Source of the DNA: Chitinimonas taiwanensis DSM 18899
Lineage (GTDB): Bacteria; Pseudomonadota; Gammaproteobacteria; Burkholderiales; Chitinimonadaceae
Assembly: GCF_900119825.1 (NCBI RefSeq)
Contig: NZ_FPKR01000009.1
Location: forward strand, 62,001 to 126,000
Reading direction: 5' to 3'
DNA: 64,000 bases
In this document: in pieces, positions 8,641 to 20,465 of the stretch
How positions within the stretch are numbered: the first letter of the stretch is position 1
Layout of the letters: every line of letters starts with the position of its first letter
Notes under the pieces: model-generated
The model's input: only the letters and a program-made list of their open reading frames with translations
Databases searched by the model: none
What the model was told of the DNA's origin: nothing
Program-made: the position numbers and the translations under genes

Positions 8641-11205
8641 ATGAATACACCCGCCCATACTCCGATGATGCAACAGTACCTGGCGCTGAAGTCCCAGCAT
8701 GCCGATAAGCTGCTGTTTTACCGGATGGGCGACTTTTATGAGCTGTTCTTTGATGATGCGGTCAAGGCTGCCCGACTGCTCGATATCACCCTGACCAGTC
8801 GCGGACAGACGGCAGGCATGCCGATCAAGATGGCCGGTATCCCCTACCACGCGGCGGAAGGCTATCTGGCCAAGCTGGTTAAGCTGGGGGAGTCGGTTGC
8901 CATTGCCGAGCAGTTTGGCGACCCGGCCACCAGCAAGGGGCCGGTCGAGCGCCGCGTGGTGCGCATTGTCACGCCCGGCACGCTCACCGATGCAGCCTTG
9001 CTGGACGATAAGCGCGAAAACCTCCTGCTGGCGGTAAATGCCATCAAAGGTCGCCTTGGGCTGGCTTGGATATCGCTCGCCTCCGGGGACTTCCGCCTGC
9101 TTGAGACCGTGCCGGAAGCACTAGCCAGCGAGCTTGAGCGACTCAAACCCGCCGAGGTTCTGTTGCCCGAGGACTTGAATCTGGATCTACCGGCTGCGGC
9201 CGGTTATGCCGTCAAGCGTATCGCCAGCTGGCAATTCGATATTGAAACCGCGTTGCGCAATCTGACCCGCCAGTTCCAGACCCAGGACCTGAGTGGCTTT
9301 GGCGTGGATGAGCCGGGTGTGGCGGTTGGGGTGGCCGGCGCCTTGCTCGAATATGCGCGCCAGACCCAGTGCGGTGCCTTGCCGCATGTGAATACACTCT
9401 CGGTCGAGCAGGCAGGTCAGTATCTGGCGCTGGATGCAGCCACACGCCGCAATCTGGAACTGACCGAGACCATTCGTGGCGAACCCGCGCCCACATTGTT
9501 CTCCTTGCTCGATAGCTGCGCGACCGCCATGGGCAGCCGCTTGATGCGCCACTGGCTCCATCATCCGCTGCGTAATCAGCATAAGGTGGTGCGCCGCCGC
9601 GATGCGGTCGCAGCCCTGGTCGAGGTGCATGATCTGGAGGGTCTGCGCGCGCAGCTGGGCGAGATTCACGATATCGAACGGATTGCCGCCCGGGTGGCCT
9701 TGCGCTCGGCCCGGCCGCGTGATCTATCCAGCCTGCGCGATAGCCTGAGCGCACTGCCGGCCTTGCTGCCGCAGCTGCCTGCCAATGCCCTGCTGGACGA
9801 ACTGGCTCAGCAGTTGCAGCCGCCACGGGAAGTGGTCGATCTACTCGCGCGTGCGGTGATGGACGAGCCTTCGGTGGTGATCCGTGATGGCGGCGTGATC
9901 CGTAGCGGTTTTCATGCGGAGCTGGATGAGCTACGCGCGATTCAGACCAATCATGGTGACTTCTTGCTGGCGCTGGAGGCGCGCGAGCGCGAGCGTACCG
10001 GTATCCCCAATCTGCGGGTCGAGTACAACCGTGTGCATGGCTTCTATATCGAAATCACCAACTCGCACGGCGACAAGATCCCCGATGACTATCGACGCCG
10101 CCAGACCCTGAAGAATGCCGAGCGCTATATCACGCCGGAGCTGAAGGCATTCGAAGACAAGGCCTTGTCGGCGCAGGAGCGCTCGCTGGCTTTGGAGAAG
10201 GCGCTTTATGAAGGCCTGCTTGATGCGCTGGCCCCCGCAGTGCCGACCCTGCAGCTCTTGGCCCAGGCGGTGGCTGGTCTCGATGTATTGGCCTGCCTGG
10301 CCGAACGCGCCCGCGTGCTCGATTGGGTGGCGCCAAGTTTCCGCGATGAAACCGTGCTCAGCATCGAGGCCGGTCGCCATCCGGTGGTCGAGCAGCAGCT
10401 TCGCGATGGCGCGGGTGAGGCTTTTATCGCCAACGATCTGCATTTCGATGCCAGCCGCAAGTTGCTGCTGATCACTGGCCCGAATATGGGCGGTAAGTCG
10501 ACCTATATGCGCCAGGCCGCGCTGATCGTGCTGCTCGCCCAGATTGGCAGTTTCGTGCCGGCCAAGGCGGCCACCATCGGTCGGCTGGATCGCATCTTTA
10601 CCCGTATCGGCGCTAGTGATGACCTGGCCGGTGGTCGCTCGACGTTTATGGTGGAAATGACTGAGACGGCCAATATCCTCAACAATGCCGGCGAGCACGC
10701 GCTGGTGCTGATGGACGAGGTGGGGCGCGGTACCTCGACCTTCGACGGTCTGGCCTTAGCCTGGGCGATTGCGCGCGCACTGATCGAAAAGAATCGCAGC
10801 TACACGCTGTTTGCCACCCATTACTTCGAGCTGACCCGGTTGGCTATCGAATACCAGCAGGTGGCGAACGTCCATCTCGATGCCGTTGAGCATAAGGACA
10901 AGATCGTCTTCCTGCATAGCGTGGAGGAGGGCCCGGCCAGCCAGAGCTATGGGCTGCAGGTGGCGCAGCTTGCCGGTGTGCCGCGCGAGACAATAAGGCA
11001 GGCCAAACGTTACCTGACTGAGCTGGAGAACCAGCGTGCCAGCCAGGCCGGGCAGGGCGATCTGTTTGCCGCACCGGTGCTGGAGCTACCCGAGCCGGAG
11101 ACGAACCCGCTGCAGGACAAGCTTTTGGCTATCGATCCGGACAGCCTGACGCCGCGCGATGCACTGGATTTGCTTTATGAGCTTAGCCGGCTGGCGCGGG
11201 CCTGA
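8641..11205 (+). CDS. mutS: DNA mismatch repair protein MutS
   Basis: MutS recognises mismatches and small loops and recruits MutL. At 854 residues it is full length. The mismatch-reading N-terminal domain shows [15 protein letters not shown] (Phe-x-Glu wedge), the clamp region is present ([12 protein letters not shown]), and the ATPase has Walker A in [13 protein letters not shown], Walker B in [17 protein letters not shown] and the conserved ATHYFEL. The C-terminal [17 protein letters not shown] block for oligomerisation is intact. It is monocistronic or leads into the small gene 141 bp downstream. Confidence 0.98.
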   Translation: MNTPAHTPMMQQYLALKSQHADKLLFYRMGDFYELFFDDAVKAARLLDITLTSRGQTAGMPIKMAGIPYHAAEGYLAKLVKLGESVAIAEQFGDPATSKGPVERRVVRIVTPGTLTDAALLDDKRENLLLAVNAIKGRLGLAWISLASGDFRLLETVPEALASELERLKPAEVLLPEDLNLDLPAAAGYAVKRIASWQFDIETALRNLTRQFQTQDLSGFGVDEPGVAVGVAGALLEYARQTQCGALPHVNTLSVEQAGQYLALDAATRRNLELTETIRGEPAPTLFSLLDSCATAMGSRLMRHWLHHPLRNQHKVVRRRDAVAALVEVHDLEGLRAQLGEIHDIERIAARVALRSARPRDLSSLRDSLSALPALLPQLPANALLDELAQQLQPPREVVDLLARAVMDEPSVVIRDGGVIRSGFHAELDELRAIQTNHGDFLLALEARERERTGIPNLRVEYNRVHGFYIEITNSHGDKIPDDYRRRQTLKNAERYITPELKAFEDKALSAQERSLALEKALYEGLLDALAPAVPTLQLLAQAVAGLDVLACLAERARVLDWVAPSFRDETVLSIEAGRHPVVEQQLRDGAGEAFIANDLHFDASRKLLLITGPNMGGKSTYMRQAALIVLLAQIGSFVPAKAATIGRLDRIFTRIGASDDLAGGRSTFMVEMTETANILNNAGEHALVLMDEVGRGTSTFDGLALAWAIARALIEKNRSYTLFATHYFELTRLAIEYQQVANVHLDAVEHKDKIVFLHSVEEGPASQSYGLQVAQLAGVPRETIRQAKRYLTELENQRASQAGQGDLFAAPVLELPEPETNPLQDKLLAIDPDSLTPRDALDLLYELSRLARA

Positions 11206-11271
11206 GTGGGCTGTCGGATTTATTTACAAAGCCCATCGAAAATTTCAATTAGAAGTCGTTCTCAGCCAGGC

Positions 11272-11277
11272 TATAAC
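11272..11277 (+). promoter_or_regulatory. Possible -10 box upstream of the 139-aa gene
   Basis: TATAAC at 11272-11277 with a poor -35 match (TTAGAA, 11249-11254, 17-bp spacer) lies in the 141-bp gap after mutS. An expected start near 11285 would leave a ~60-nt leader. Confidence 0.3.
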
Positions 11278-11346
11278 AGTACAGAATGATGAACAGGTCG
11301 ACGCGAGGCTGCGCCGGCATTTTTTTATTTCTGGAGCGAAGCAAAT

Positions 11347-11766
11347 ATGGACGCAGTGAAGGACAGCCGCCTCGATCAGGGTCTGGCGCGTATCTTCGGC
11401 ATTGCACCGGACAAAGCCGGTGTCAATCTCGATGCGATTCGGGCCAAGGCTGCAGCGAACCTCGCGGCTTACGGCAAAGTGCTGGCTGATTTATTTGAAC
11501 GCCAGGCCGTGCCGGTGCCGCCACCTGTGCAGCTGCAGTGGTGGGGCGAGGGCAGTCGGATCAAGGTGGTCGGCAGCCATCCCGATCGCGAACGCATCGA
11601 AGTTTTGCTCAATGGCGATGGCGAGCTGGTGGAGGAGTTCAAGGAGTTGGAATTGCTGCACGAGATCGTGCGCAATACCGAGCAGCCTGATCAGGCCGGC
11701 AAACTGGACCAGCATTTCAATATCGGGCTAACCAGCAACGGCATACTGGTGTTCTACACCGACTGA
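11347..11766 (+). CDS. Conserved-looking small protein of unknown function
   Basis: A 139-residue soluble protein with no signal peptide or membrane segment. It is mostly acidic and helical with a central beta-like stretch (VQLQWWGEGSRIKVVGSHPDRERI) and ends in LTSNGILVFYTD. I do not recognise the family. A purine-rich GGAGCGAAG precedes the ATG. It has codon use like its neighbours, a candidate promoter upstream and a strong terminator immediately downstream, which together suggest a real single-gene unit. Confidence 0.65.
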   Translation: MDAVKDSRLDQGLARIFGIAPDKAGVNLDAIRAKAAANLAAYGKVLADLFERQAVPVPPPVQLQWWGEGSRIKVVGSHPDRERIEVLLNGDGELVEEFKELELLHEIVRNTEQPDQAGKLDQHFNIGLTSNGILVFYTD

Positions 11767-11780
11767 ATGCAAAGCAAGAC

Positions 11781-11815
11781 AAAATAAAACCGGCCCTGGT
11801 GCCGGTTTTATTTTT
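11781..11815 (+). terminator. Bidirectional intrinsic terminator
   Basis: A 14-bp stem (11781-11794 with 11801-11814, core ACCGGC/GCCGGT) has A-tract and T-tract flanks, so it can serve both the 139-aa gene on the plus strand and the convergent NlpC/P60 gene on the minus strand. Confidence 0.85.
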
Positions 11816-11820
11816 CCTTC

Positions 11821-12459
11821 TTAGCTTCGCTTCTTGCGCGAGCTTTTCTTCTTGGCGGGTTTGCGGCTGCTCTTCTTCTTGCTGACCTCGCGCGCCTGCT
11901 GCAGCAATTGCTCGAGCTGTGGGCCACGTTCGGCCACACTCTCCTGCGTAACGCGCCGCCCACCGTTATAGCGCTTGGCCCAATAGGCATCCGTGATGCG
12001 GACGATCTGTACCTTGCTACCTGCGCGCGGCGAATGGATAAAGCGATCATCGCCAAGATAGATGCCAACGTGCGAGAACTTGCGCCCCAGGGTATTGAAG
12101 AACACCAGATCACCCGGCTTGAGCGCCTCTTTCTCAATATCCTCGCCCAAGCGGCTGATGGCCAAGGCGTTATGGGGCAGGGCGATATTGAGCGCCTGCT
12201 GGAATACGTACTTGATAAAGCCGCTGCAATCGAGGCCGCTTTCGGGTGAATTCCCGCCCCAGCGGTAGGTCACACCGATCAGCCCAAGCGCCTGCAGCAT
12301 GATGTCCTGGGAAAAACGCGTACCGGCGTCGCCTTCAAACTCACTCAGGGCGTCGCTTGGCTCATGGCTCGTGGCAGCGGGGCTGGTTTCATCTGCGGGC
12401 TTGGCCAGGGCCAGGCAAGCCAGCGGAATAAGAAGTAGATGGCGATATTTCAATGTCAT
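11821..12459 (-). CDS. Secreted NlpC/P60 (C40) peptidoglycan endopeptidase
   Basis: A 212-residue protein with an N-terminal export signal and the NlpC/P60 cysteine peptidase domain (about residues 50-165): catalytic Cys in GLDCSGFIKYVF, His in FSHVGIYLGDDRFIHSP, plus PGDLVFFNT. This family cuts the stem peptide between D-Glu and meso-DAP. The last ~25 residues are a Lys/Ser/Arg tract (repeated KKKSSRK) that could bind anionic wall polymers or nucleic acid; this is inference. It converges on the 139-aa gene and is divergent from ubiB. Confidence 0.9.
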   Translation of the reverse strand: MTLKYRHLLLIPLACLALAKPADETSPAATSHEPSDALSEFEGDAGTRFSQDIMLQALGLIGVTYRWGGNSPESGLDCSGFIKYVFQQALNIALPHNALAISRLGEDIEKEALKPGDLVFFNTLGRKFSHVGIYLGDDRFIHSPRAGSKVQIVRITDAYWAKRYNGGRRVTQESVAERGPQLEQLLQQAREVSKKKSSRKPAKKKSSRKKRS

Positions 12460-12597
12460 CCCGGCACTGTAAAAGGTGATCAGGGTTGCTGTAAAGAATG
12501 GCGCGATCCGGCCAAACTCGGTGCATCGTATTGCTGAGATGGCGAGTCAGCTGCGCTGCGCGCGGTGTTCGCCAGTGCGTCAGCTAGAATTGAGACC

Positions 12598-14283
12598 ATG
12601 CTCAAAGAGACAATCAGCCTGATGCGCGACTTGCCGCGCATCCGCGAAATCATCGGGGTCTTCGCCAGACATGGATTTGGCGATTTGGTTCGCCGCCTGA
12701 ATGTGCAACGCACTTTCGAGCGGGCGGGGGAATCGCTGGAAATGCCCAGCGAAGATGCGCCGCCGGTGCTCGATCCACCGGTACGCGCCCGCATGGCGCT
12801 CGAGCAACTGGGGCCGACCTTTATCAAGCTGGGTCAGGTGATGGCCACCCGGGTCGATGTGTTTCCGCCCGAATGGATCGCGGAATTCGAAAAGCTGCAG
12901 TCGAGTGTGCCGGCCACAGATTTTGCTGAGCTGGAAGCCGAGCTGACCCGTGTCTGGGGGCAGGCGCCGGCGGAACGTTTCAGTGAACTCGATCCGCATC
13001 CGATCGGCTCGGCCTCGATTGCCCAGGTGCATCGCGCCAAGCTGCCGGACGGCCAGAATGTGATCCTGAAGATTCGCCGCCCGCATATCGTTGGCAAGAT
13101 TGAGGCCGATCTTCGCGTGCTGCATCACCTGGCCAGCCTGGTTGAGTTCGAGTTCCCCGATAGCCGTCAGTACCAGCCGGTGCGCATCGTCGAGCAGTTC
13201 GCCAAGTCACTGCGTCGTGAGCTGGATCTGGCCCAGGAAGCGCAGCACCACCGCCGTTTCGTGGAGAACTTTGCTAGCGATCCGCATATCGTCATTCCCA
13301 GCGTGTACTGGGAATACACGAACGAGATCGTCAATGTGCAGTCCTTTATCGACGGCGTGCCCGGCAATGAGCTCGATCTGCTTGAGCCCGCGGGGCTGGA
13401 TAGGCGCATCCTGGCCCAGCGCGGCGCCGATGCGGTGCTGAAGATGATCTTGATTGACGGCTATTTCCACGCCGATCCGCATCCGGGCAATGTCATCTAT
13501 CTGCCGGATAACCGCATCGCCTTTATCGACTTCGGCATGGTGGGGCGCCTGCCGGCACCGCGCCGGGACGAGATCGTCGACTTGCTGGCCGCGCTGGCCG
13601 CGCGCGATGAGCGCGGCATCCTGAATGTCTTGCTCGATTGGACTGGCGAAGTCGCAGTGGACGAGGAGAAACTGGCCGCCGATCTGGCCGAGTTCATGTT
13701 CAATTATGAGAACCTGACGCTGAAGGACATTCGCTTCGGTCAGCTGCTCAATGATGTGATCGCTATCATGCGTGAACATGCGATCACGCTGCCGGCTGAT
13801 CTGACCCTGCTGTTCAAGGCGCTGATCACGCTGGAGGGCCTGGGACGTCAGCTCGACCCGGAATTCCAGATGGTGCCGCACCTGACGCCCTTCGTGCGCC
13901 AGGTCTTGCTGGCGCGCTATGCGCCCAAGGCGCTATTGAAGAAGGGGCGCCGCAATGCCTGGGAGCTGCTCTCGCTGGTAGGCGGTTTGCCGCGCGATGT
14001 CTCGCGCCTCGTCAAGGCGGCGCGACGCGGCAAGGTCAAGATCGACCTCGATCTGAAGCGCCTCGACCATTTCGGCCTGCAGATCGATCGGGCGGCCAGC
14101 CGGCTGACACTAGGCATCGTCACAGGTTGTCTGATCATCGGCTCCAGCATCGTGATGACGGTGCCCGCCGGGCCGCGTCTGTTTGATCTGCCAGCTTTCG
14201 GCTTCATCGGCTTTCTGATCGCCTTCCTGAACAGCCTGTGGCTGATCTGGTCGATCTGGCGCGCGGGCAAGCAGCCGCTTTAG
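12598..14283 (+). CDS. ubiB: UbiB/ABC1-family atypical kinase
   Basis: An ABC1/AarF protein needed for ubiquinone biosynthesis as an atypical ATPase/kinase. It is 561 residues from the ATG at 12598. Family motifs are the KxGQ segment FIKLGQVMATR, the Ala-rich nucleotide loop GSASIAQVHRA, HADPHPGN and IDFGMVGRL. Two C-terminal hydrophobic helices (about LGIVTGCLIIGSSIVMTV and GFIGFLIAFLNSLWLIW) anchor it in the membrane. An upstream GTG (12565) is possible but lacks support. Its stop codon overlaps that of the convergent MscS gene. Confidence 0.88.
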   Translation: MLKETISLMRDLPRIREIIGVFARHGFGDLVRRLNVQRTFERAGESLEMPSEDAPPVLDPPVRARMALEQLGPTFIKLGQVMATRVDVFPPEWIAEFEKLQSSVPATDFAELEAELTRVWGQAPAERFSELDPHPIGSASIAQVHRAKLPDGQNVILKIRRPHIVGKIEADLRVLHHLASLVEFEFPDSRQYQPVRIVEQFAKSLRRELDLAQEAQHHRRFVENFASDPHIVIPSVYWEYTNEIVNVQSFIDGVPGNELDLLEPAGLDRRILAQRGADAVLKMILIDGYFHADPHPGNVIYLPDNRIAFIDFGMVGRLPAPRRDEIVDLLAALAARDERGILNVLLDWTGEVAVDEEKLAADLAEFMFNYENLTLKDIRFGQLLNDVIAIMREHAITLPADLTLLFKALITLEGLGRQLDPEFQMVPHLTPFVRQVLLARYAPKALLKKGRRNAWELLSLVGGLPRDVSRLVKAARRGKVKIDLDLKRLDHFGLQIDRAASRLTLGIVTGCLIIGSSIVMTVPAGPRLFDLPAFGFIGFLIAFLNSLWLIWSIWRAGKQPL

Positions 14284-15110
14284 ACGCTGGCTGGGTTCAG
14301 GTAGGCGCGCAGAATGCGCTGTTCGACCGCGTGGCGCTGCTTGGACTCGGTTGGCACATGCACGATCAGGGCGAGTTTGTCCGCTTCCTTGAACTGCAGC
14401 GTAACCAGCGGTTCCGGTTGCGGGGTCTCCAGCGCGTGTTTTTCCGCCATTTGCTGCACCGAGGCCAGCATGGCCGGGCGGCAATTCGCGCAGGCGTCGC
14501 GCGCGAGCTTGAGCAGCTTCTGCTCGGCTTGCTGCCAGTCCTGACCCGGGGCAATCGGCACGGTGAACTGGTGCATGACGAAATCGCCCAGCAGGCTGTC
14601 GCGCACCACCGCATGGTTCCATAGCAGGCTATTGGGGATGGCAATCGCACGCCCGGTGCGTTGATGGCTTTCCGGGTCGTCCTCGATCAGCGTGGTCGAG
14701 AACATATTCATATCAACCACGCTGCCGCGATGTTGGCCGATCTCGACACGGTCACCGACCTCGTACAGACGCCCGCCACTACGCAGCATGGCGCCGGAAA
14801 CGCACAGGATCAGCTCCTTGCCGGCCACCACCAGTGCCACGGCGAACGCCGCTAGCGACACGAGCAGCGCATGCAGCTCGCTGGCCCAGACCACGGTTAG
14901 GCCCAGTATAAACACCACGATTAGCCCATTGCGCAGGCTGACCTGCCAACGGCGGCGCTGTTCGAGACTGAAGTTGGGATTGTGGCTGATCAGCTTCCCT
15001 AGGCTGTAGCGCACCAGAATCAGTACTGCCAGCAGGCCAAGGGAAGCGAGGCCATCGGCCATCAGCGTGCGGTCCGATAGATACTCGGACAGGGAAAAGC
15101 CATTCAACAT
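14280..15110 (-). CDS. MscS-family mechanosensitive channel
   Basis: A 276-residue small-conductance mechanosensitive channel. It has three N-terminal membrane segments (about 15-35, 62-80, 83-105), a pore-lining helix region ALVVAGKELILCVSGAML, then the beta domain (YEVGDRVEIGQHRGSVVDMN, AIPNSLLWN) and a cytosolic C-terminal domain. It would release solutes on hypo-osmotic shock. The last codon overlaps the ubiB stop by 4 bp on the opposite strand. It lies 6 bp downstream... in sequence terms immediately left of ppsR, and both read leftward, so ppsR transcription may run into it. Confidence 0.85.
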   Translation of the reverse strand: MLNGFSLSEYLSDRTLMADGLASLGLLAVLILVRYSLGKLISHNPNFSLEQRRRWQVSLRNGLIVVFILGLTVVWASELHALLVSLAAFAVALVVAGKELILCVSGAMLRSGGRLYEVGDRVEIGQHRGSVVDMNMFSTTLIEDDPESHQRTGRAIAIPNSLLWNHAVVRDSLLGDFVMHQFTVPIAPGQDWQQAEQKLLKLARDACANCRPAMLASVQQMAEKHALETPQPEPLVTLQFKEADKLALIVHVPTESKQRHAVEQRILRAYLNPASV

Positions 15111-15116
15111 CGAGAC

Positions 15117-15941
15117 CTAGTAGATTTTCCGACTCAGATTGGCTTTGTGCAGAATGGTCGAGGCAAGTTCCTCGATCGATTTGCTGGTGGTATTCAGATG
15201 CGGAATGCCGGCATTGCGGTACAGCGCTTCGGCCTCGGCTACCTCGAAGCGGCAGTTGTCCACCGAGGCGTAGCGGCTATCGGGCTTACGCTCGGAACGG
15301 ATCTGGGCGAGGCGATCCGGACTGATGGTCAGCCCGAACAGCTTGTGCTTGAAGGGCAGTAGGGCGCGCGGCAGGCCAGGCTGGCCGAAATCATCCGGCG
15401 TGAGCGGGTAGTTGGCGGCCTTGATGCCGTATTGCAGGGCCAGATACAAGCAGGTCGGTGTTTTGCCCGAGCGAGATACACCTACCAGGACGATATCGGC
15501 CGAATCCATATCGGCTGGCTTGATGCCATCATCGTGCGCCATGGCGTAATTGACCGCCTCGATGCGCGTGTTGTACTCGTGAAAGTTCTCGATGCTGTGG
15601 CTCTTACCCACCGTGTGCGAGGACTCCTGCTGCAGCTCATTCTCCAACGGCTCGATAAAGGCCTCGAAGAAGTCGACCACATGGGCTTCCGGGATATGGA
15701 TGATGTCGCGGATCTCAGTCTTCACGAAGGTTGAGAACACCAGCGGGCGCACGCCCTCGCTGGCAGCGGTATGCCGAATCCGGTCGGCCACCTGATGTGC
15801 CTTGTCGGCGGTATCCACGAAGGGCAGGGTGACGCGCTTAAAGTCTATGCCTTCGAACTGGGTAATCAGGCTATGGCCGAGCATCTCGGCGGTGATGCCG
15901 GTGCGGTCGGAGATAAAGAAAACAGTGCGATGATTCGGCAT
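15117..15941 (-). CDS. ppsR: PEP synthase regulatory protein (kinase/pyrophosphorylase)
   Basis: PSRP phosphorylates and dephosphorylates PEP synthase on a threonine next to its catalytic His, using ADP and Pi. The 274-residue product starts [17 protein letters not shown] and contains the P-loop [16 protein letters not shown]. The start at 15941 is preferred over an upstream extension because it gives the canonical N-terminus. It is divergent from ppsA, its target, across a 283-bp spacer. Confidence 0.95.
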   Translation of the reverse strand: MPNHRTVFFISDRTGITAEMLGHSLITQFEGIDFKRVTLPFVDTADKAHQVADRIRHTAASEGVRPLVFSTFVKTEIRDIIHIPEAHVVDFFEAFIEPLENELQQESSHTVGKSHSIENFHEYNTRIEAVNYAMAHDDGIKPADMDSADIVLVGVSRSGKTPTCLYLALQYGIKAANYPLTPDDFGQPGLPRALLPFKHKLFGLTISPDRLAQIRSERKPDSRYASVDNCRFEVAEAEALYRNAGIPHLNTTSKSIEELASTILHKANLSRKIY

Positions 15942-16224
15942 ATCGGGCTTTCGGGGAGCGGGGTTTTCGGACCATGTTGCCACAGGGCGCGCACCGCCTG
16001 CGAGCCGGTTGTGCAAACGCAACATGCGAGCTTTTGCTCGGTTTGGGCGCATTGACTTGTAGCTAGGCGCAGCAAACTACATTTTTCGCCTACGCAACAA
16101 GTGCCTTTGTGTTGCATTGCGCAAAAACAGCGCGGTCATAGGGTGTTTTCCCGGCTGCAAGGGGCCGGGCAACAGGCTAGAATCGCGTACTCGACTCCCA
16201 AATCCCCTGCAAGGAAGCACAAAA
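15942..16224. promoter_or_regulatory. ppsR-ppsA divergent control region
   Basis: A 283-bp spacer holding promoters for both genes. A -10-like TAGAAT (16178-16183) precedes ppsA with a weak -35 (CTGCAA, 16155-16160), and a strong ribosome site AAGGAAG (16211-16217) sits before the ppsA ATG. An inverted pair TAGGCG ... CGCCTA (about 16063-16096) could be an operator. No FruR-type site could be assigned. Confidence 0.4.
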
Positions 16225-18606
16225 ATGGCAGAGAACAACGTCATCTGGTTTGACGAACTGCGCATGACCGACGTAGAGCGCGTAGGCGGCAAGAATGCCT
16301 CGCTCGGCGAGATGATCAGCCAGTTGGCCGCCTCGGGCGTACGTGTACCTGGTGGTTTCGCGACTACAGCCGACGCCTACCGGACCTTCCTGGCGCACGA
16401 TGGCCTCTCTGCCCGCATCGATGCGGCGCTGACGGCCCTGGACGTGGAAAACGTCACCGAACTCGTGCGGGTGGGCAAGGAGATCCGCCAGTGGGTGATC
16501 GACCAGCCTTTCCCGGCCCAGCTCGATGCGGATATCCGCGCCGCCTTCGCCAAGATGGAAGCTGATTCCGGCACCACCATCTCGGTGGCCGTGCGCTCTT
16601 CCGCCACGGCCGAAGACCTGCCCGATGCTTCCTTTGCCGGTCAGCAGGAGACCTTCCTGAATATCGTCGGCGTGGACAATGTGATTCACGCGATCAAGGA
16701 AGTGTTCGCCTCGCTCTATAACGACCGCGCGATTTCCTACCGTGTGCACAAGGGCTTTGCGCACGCTGACGTCGCGCTGTCTGCCGGTATCCAGCGCATG
16801 GTGCGCTCGGACAAGGGCGCCGCCGGCGTGATGTTCACCATCGATACCGAGTCGGGCTTTGATGATGTGGTGTTCGTCACCTCCAGCTATGGATTGGGCG
16901 AGACCGTGGTGCAGGGCGCCGTGAACCCGGACGAGTTCTATGTGTTCAAGCCGAATGTGGCGGCTGGTAAGCCGGCCATTCTGCGCCGCAACCGTGGCTC
17001 CAAGCTGATCAAGATGGAATTCACCGCTGAAGCCCGTGCCGGCAAGTCGGTGCGCACCGTCGATGTCTTGGATGTGGAGCGCAATACCTTCTCGATCAGC
17101 GATGCGGAAGTCGAAGAGCTGGCTCGCTATGCGCTGATCATCGAAAAGCACTACCAGCGCCCGATGGATATCGAATGGGGTCGCGATGGCGTGGATGGCA
17201 AGCTCTACATCCTGCAGGCCCGTCCTGAAACCGTGAAGTCGCAGGACGAGCGTGCCGACACGCTGCGTCGCTACCGCCTGAACAGCAAGTCCACCGTTCT
17301 TGCTTCCGGTCGCGCCATTGGCCAGAAGATCGGCCAGGGCGTGGTGCGCCTGATCAAGGATGCGTCCGAGATGGATTCGGTCAAGCCGGGCGATGTGCTG
17401 GTCACCGATATGACCGACCCGGATTGGGAGCCGGTGATGAAGCGCGCCAGCGCCATCGTGACCAACCGTGGTGGCCGTACCTGCCACGCGGCCATCATCG
17501 CGCGCGAATTGGGCATTCCGGCCGTGGTGGGTTGCGGCGATGCGACCCGTGCGCTCAAGGACGGCGATTATGTGACCGTGTCCTGCGCCGAGGGTGATAC
17601 TGGCAATATCTATGAAGGCCAGCTGGCCATCGAAATCATCGACCTGAAGCTCGATTCGATGCCCAAGAGCCCGGTCAAGCTGATGATGAATGTCGGTAAT
17701 CCGGAACTGGCTTTCGACTTCAGTCACTTACCGAATGAAGGCGTGGGTCTGGCGCGTCTCGAGTTCATCATCAACCGCATGATCGGCATCCATCCGAAGG
17801 CACTGCTCGCCTATCCGAACCTGCCTTGGGATCTCAAGCAACAAGTGGATGAGCGCATCGGTGGTTATGCCTCGGCGGTCGACTTCTATGTGGAAAAGCT
17901 GGTGGAAGGCATTGCCACGCTGGCAGCCGCCTTCTATCCGAAGAAGGTCATTGTGCGCATGTCCGACTTCAAGTCGAACGAGTACTCGAACCTGATCGGC
18001 GGCCAGAACTACGAGCCGCATGAAGAAAACCCGATGATCGGCTTCCGCGGCGCGTCGCGTTATATCAGCGAATCGTTCCGCGATTGCTTTGAGCTCGAAA
18101 CGCGCGCGATCAAGAAGGTGCGCAACGAGATGGGGCTGAAGAACGTCGAGGTGATGATCCCCTTCGTTCGCACCCTGGATGAAGCGCGCAAGGTGGTGGA
18201 GCTGCTCAAGGAGCAGGGCCTGGAGCGTGGTCGCGACGATCTGCGTCTGATCATGATGTGCGAAATCCCGTCCAATGCGATTCTGGCCGAGCAGTTCCTC
18301 GAGCACTTCGATGGCTTTTCGATCGGCTCGAATGATATGACCCAGCTGACCTTGGCGCTGGATCGCGATTCGGGCGGCCCGATTGCCAATCTGTTCGATG
18401 AGCGCAATGAGGCAGTCAAGGCCTTGTTGTCGATGGCGATCAAGGCTTGCCGTGCGCAGGGCAAGTACATCGGCATCTGCGGTCAGGGGCCGTCCGATCA
18501 TCCGGACTTCGCCAAGTGGCTGGTCGAGCAGGGTATCGAAACCGTCTCGCTCAACCCGGATACCGTGGTGGAAACTTGGCTTTACCTGGCCAAGGAACTG
18601 GGCTGA
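16225..18606 (+). CDS. ppsA: Phosphoenolpyruvate synthase
   Basis: Converts pyruvate, ATP and water to PEP, AMP and Pi for gluconeogenesis. It is 793 residues from the ATG at 16225 ([14 protein letters not shown]), the usual length. Domains in order: pyruvate-phosphate dikinase ATP-binding domain ([32 protein letters not shown]), swivelling phosphohistidine domain ([21 protein letters not shown], catalytic His) and PEP/pyruvate-binding barrel ending [13 protein letters not shown]. It has a well-placed ribosome site and a terminator after it, so it is monocistronic. Its activity would be set by the divergent ppsR product. Confidence 0.98.
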   Translation: MAENNVIWFDELRMTDVERVGGKNASLGEMISQLAASGVRVPGGFATTADAYRTFLAHDGLSARIDAALTALDVENVTELVRVGKEIRQWVIDQPFPAQLDADIRAAFAKMEADSGTTISVAVRSSATAEDLPDASFAGQQETFLNIVGVDNVIHAIKEVFASLYNDRAISYRVHKGFAHADVALSAGIQRMVRSDKGAAGVMFTIDTESGFDDVVFVTSSYGLGETVVQGAVNPDEFYVFKPNVAAGKPAILRRNRGSKLIKMEFTAEARAGKSVRTVDVLDVERNTFSISDAEVEELARYALIIEKHYQRPMDIEWGRDGVDGKLYILQARPETVKSQDERADTLRRYRLNSKSTVLASGRAIGQKIGQGVVRLIKDASEMDSVKPGDVLVTDMTDPDWEPVMKRASAIVTNRGGRTCHAAIIARELGIPAVVGCGDATRALKDGDYVTVSCAEGDTGNIYEGQLAIEIIDLKLDSMPKSPVKLMMNVGNPELAFDFSHLPNEGVGLARLEFIINRMIGIHPKALLAYPNLPWDLKQQVDERIGGYASAVDFYVEKLVEGIATLAAAFYPKKVIVRMSDFKSNEYSNLIGGQNYEPHEENPMIGFRGASRYISESFRDCFELETRAIKKVRNEMGLKNVEVMIPFVRTLDEARKVVELLKEQGLERGRDDLRLIMMCEIPSNAILAEQFLEHFDGFSIGSNDMTQLTLALDRDSGGPIANLFDERNEAVKALLSMAIKACRAQGKYIGICGQGPSDHPDFAKWLVEQGIETVSLNPDTVVETWLYLAKELG

Positions 18607-18622
18607 TCTTCGGCGCATGAAG

Positions 18623-18650
18623 AAAAAGGCACCTGCGGGTGCTTTTTTCT
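18623..18650 (+). terminator. Intrinsic terminator of ppsA
   Basis: An 11-bp stem including one G-U pair (AAAAAGGCACC / GGTGCTTTTTT, loop TGCG) with a T-tract, 17 bp after the stop. Confidence 0.85.
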
Positions 18651-18673
18651 TTGCCTGATTGGCTTTGTCAAGA

Positions 18674-20384
<1,711 letters not shown>

Positions 20385-20391
20385 TCTAACC

Positions 20392-20458
20392 GTGAGGTGT
20401 GAGGTGTGAGGTGAGCGGCGCGGCTGCCCCTCACACCTCCACCTCACTCCTCACGGAG
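20392..20458 (+). repeat. GTGAGGT repeat forming a long imperfect hairpin before kdsA
   Basis: The 5' arm (20392-20415) consists of overlapping GTGAGGTGT units. The 3' arm (about 20428-20454) is a near reverse complement (CCTCACACCTCCACCTCAC...). The loop is GC-rich (CGGCGCGGCTGC). The arm ends directly at the kdsA ribosome site GGAG (20455-20458). It fills almost the whole pyrG-kdsA gap and has no T-tract. Confidence 0.75.
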
Positions 20459-20465
20459 TAACACC

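Noticed and set aside
16177-17727. 516-codon open frame antisense to ppsA
   Set aside because: It mirrors a perfectly conserved gene in high-GC DNA; composition (His/Arg/Leu-rich), no ribosome site and no recognisable domain mark it as a shadow.
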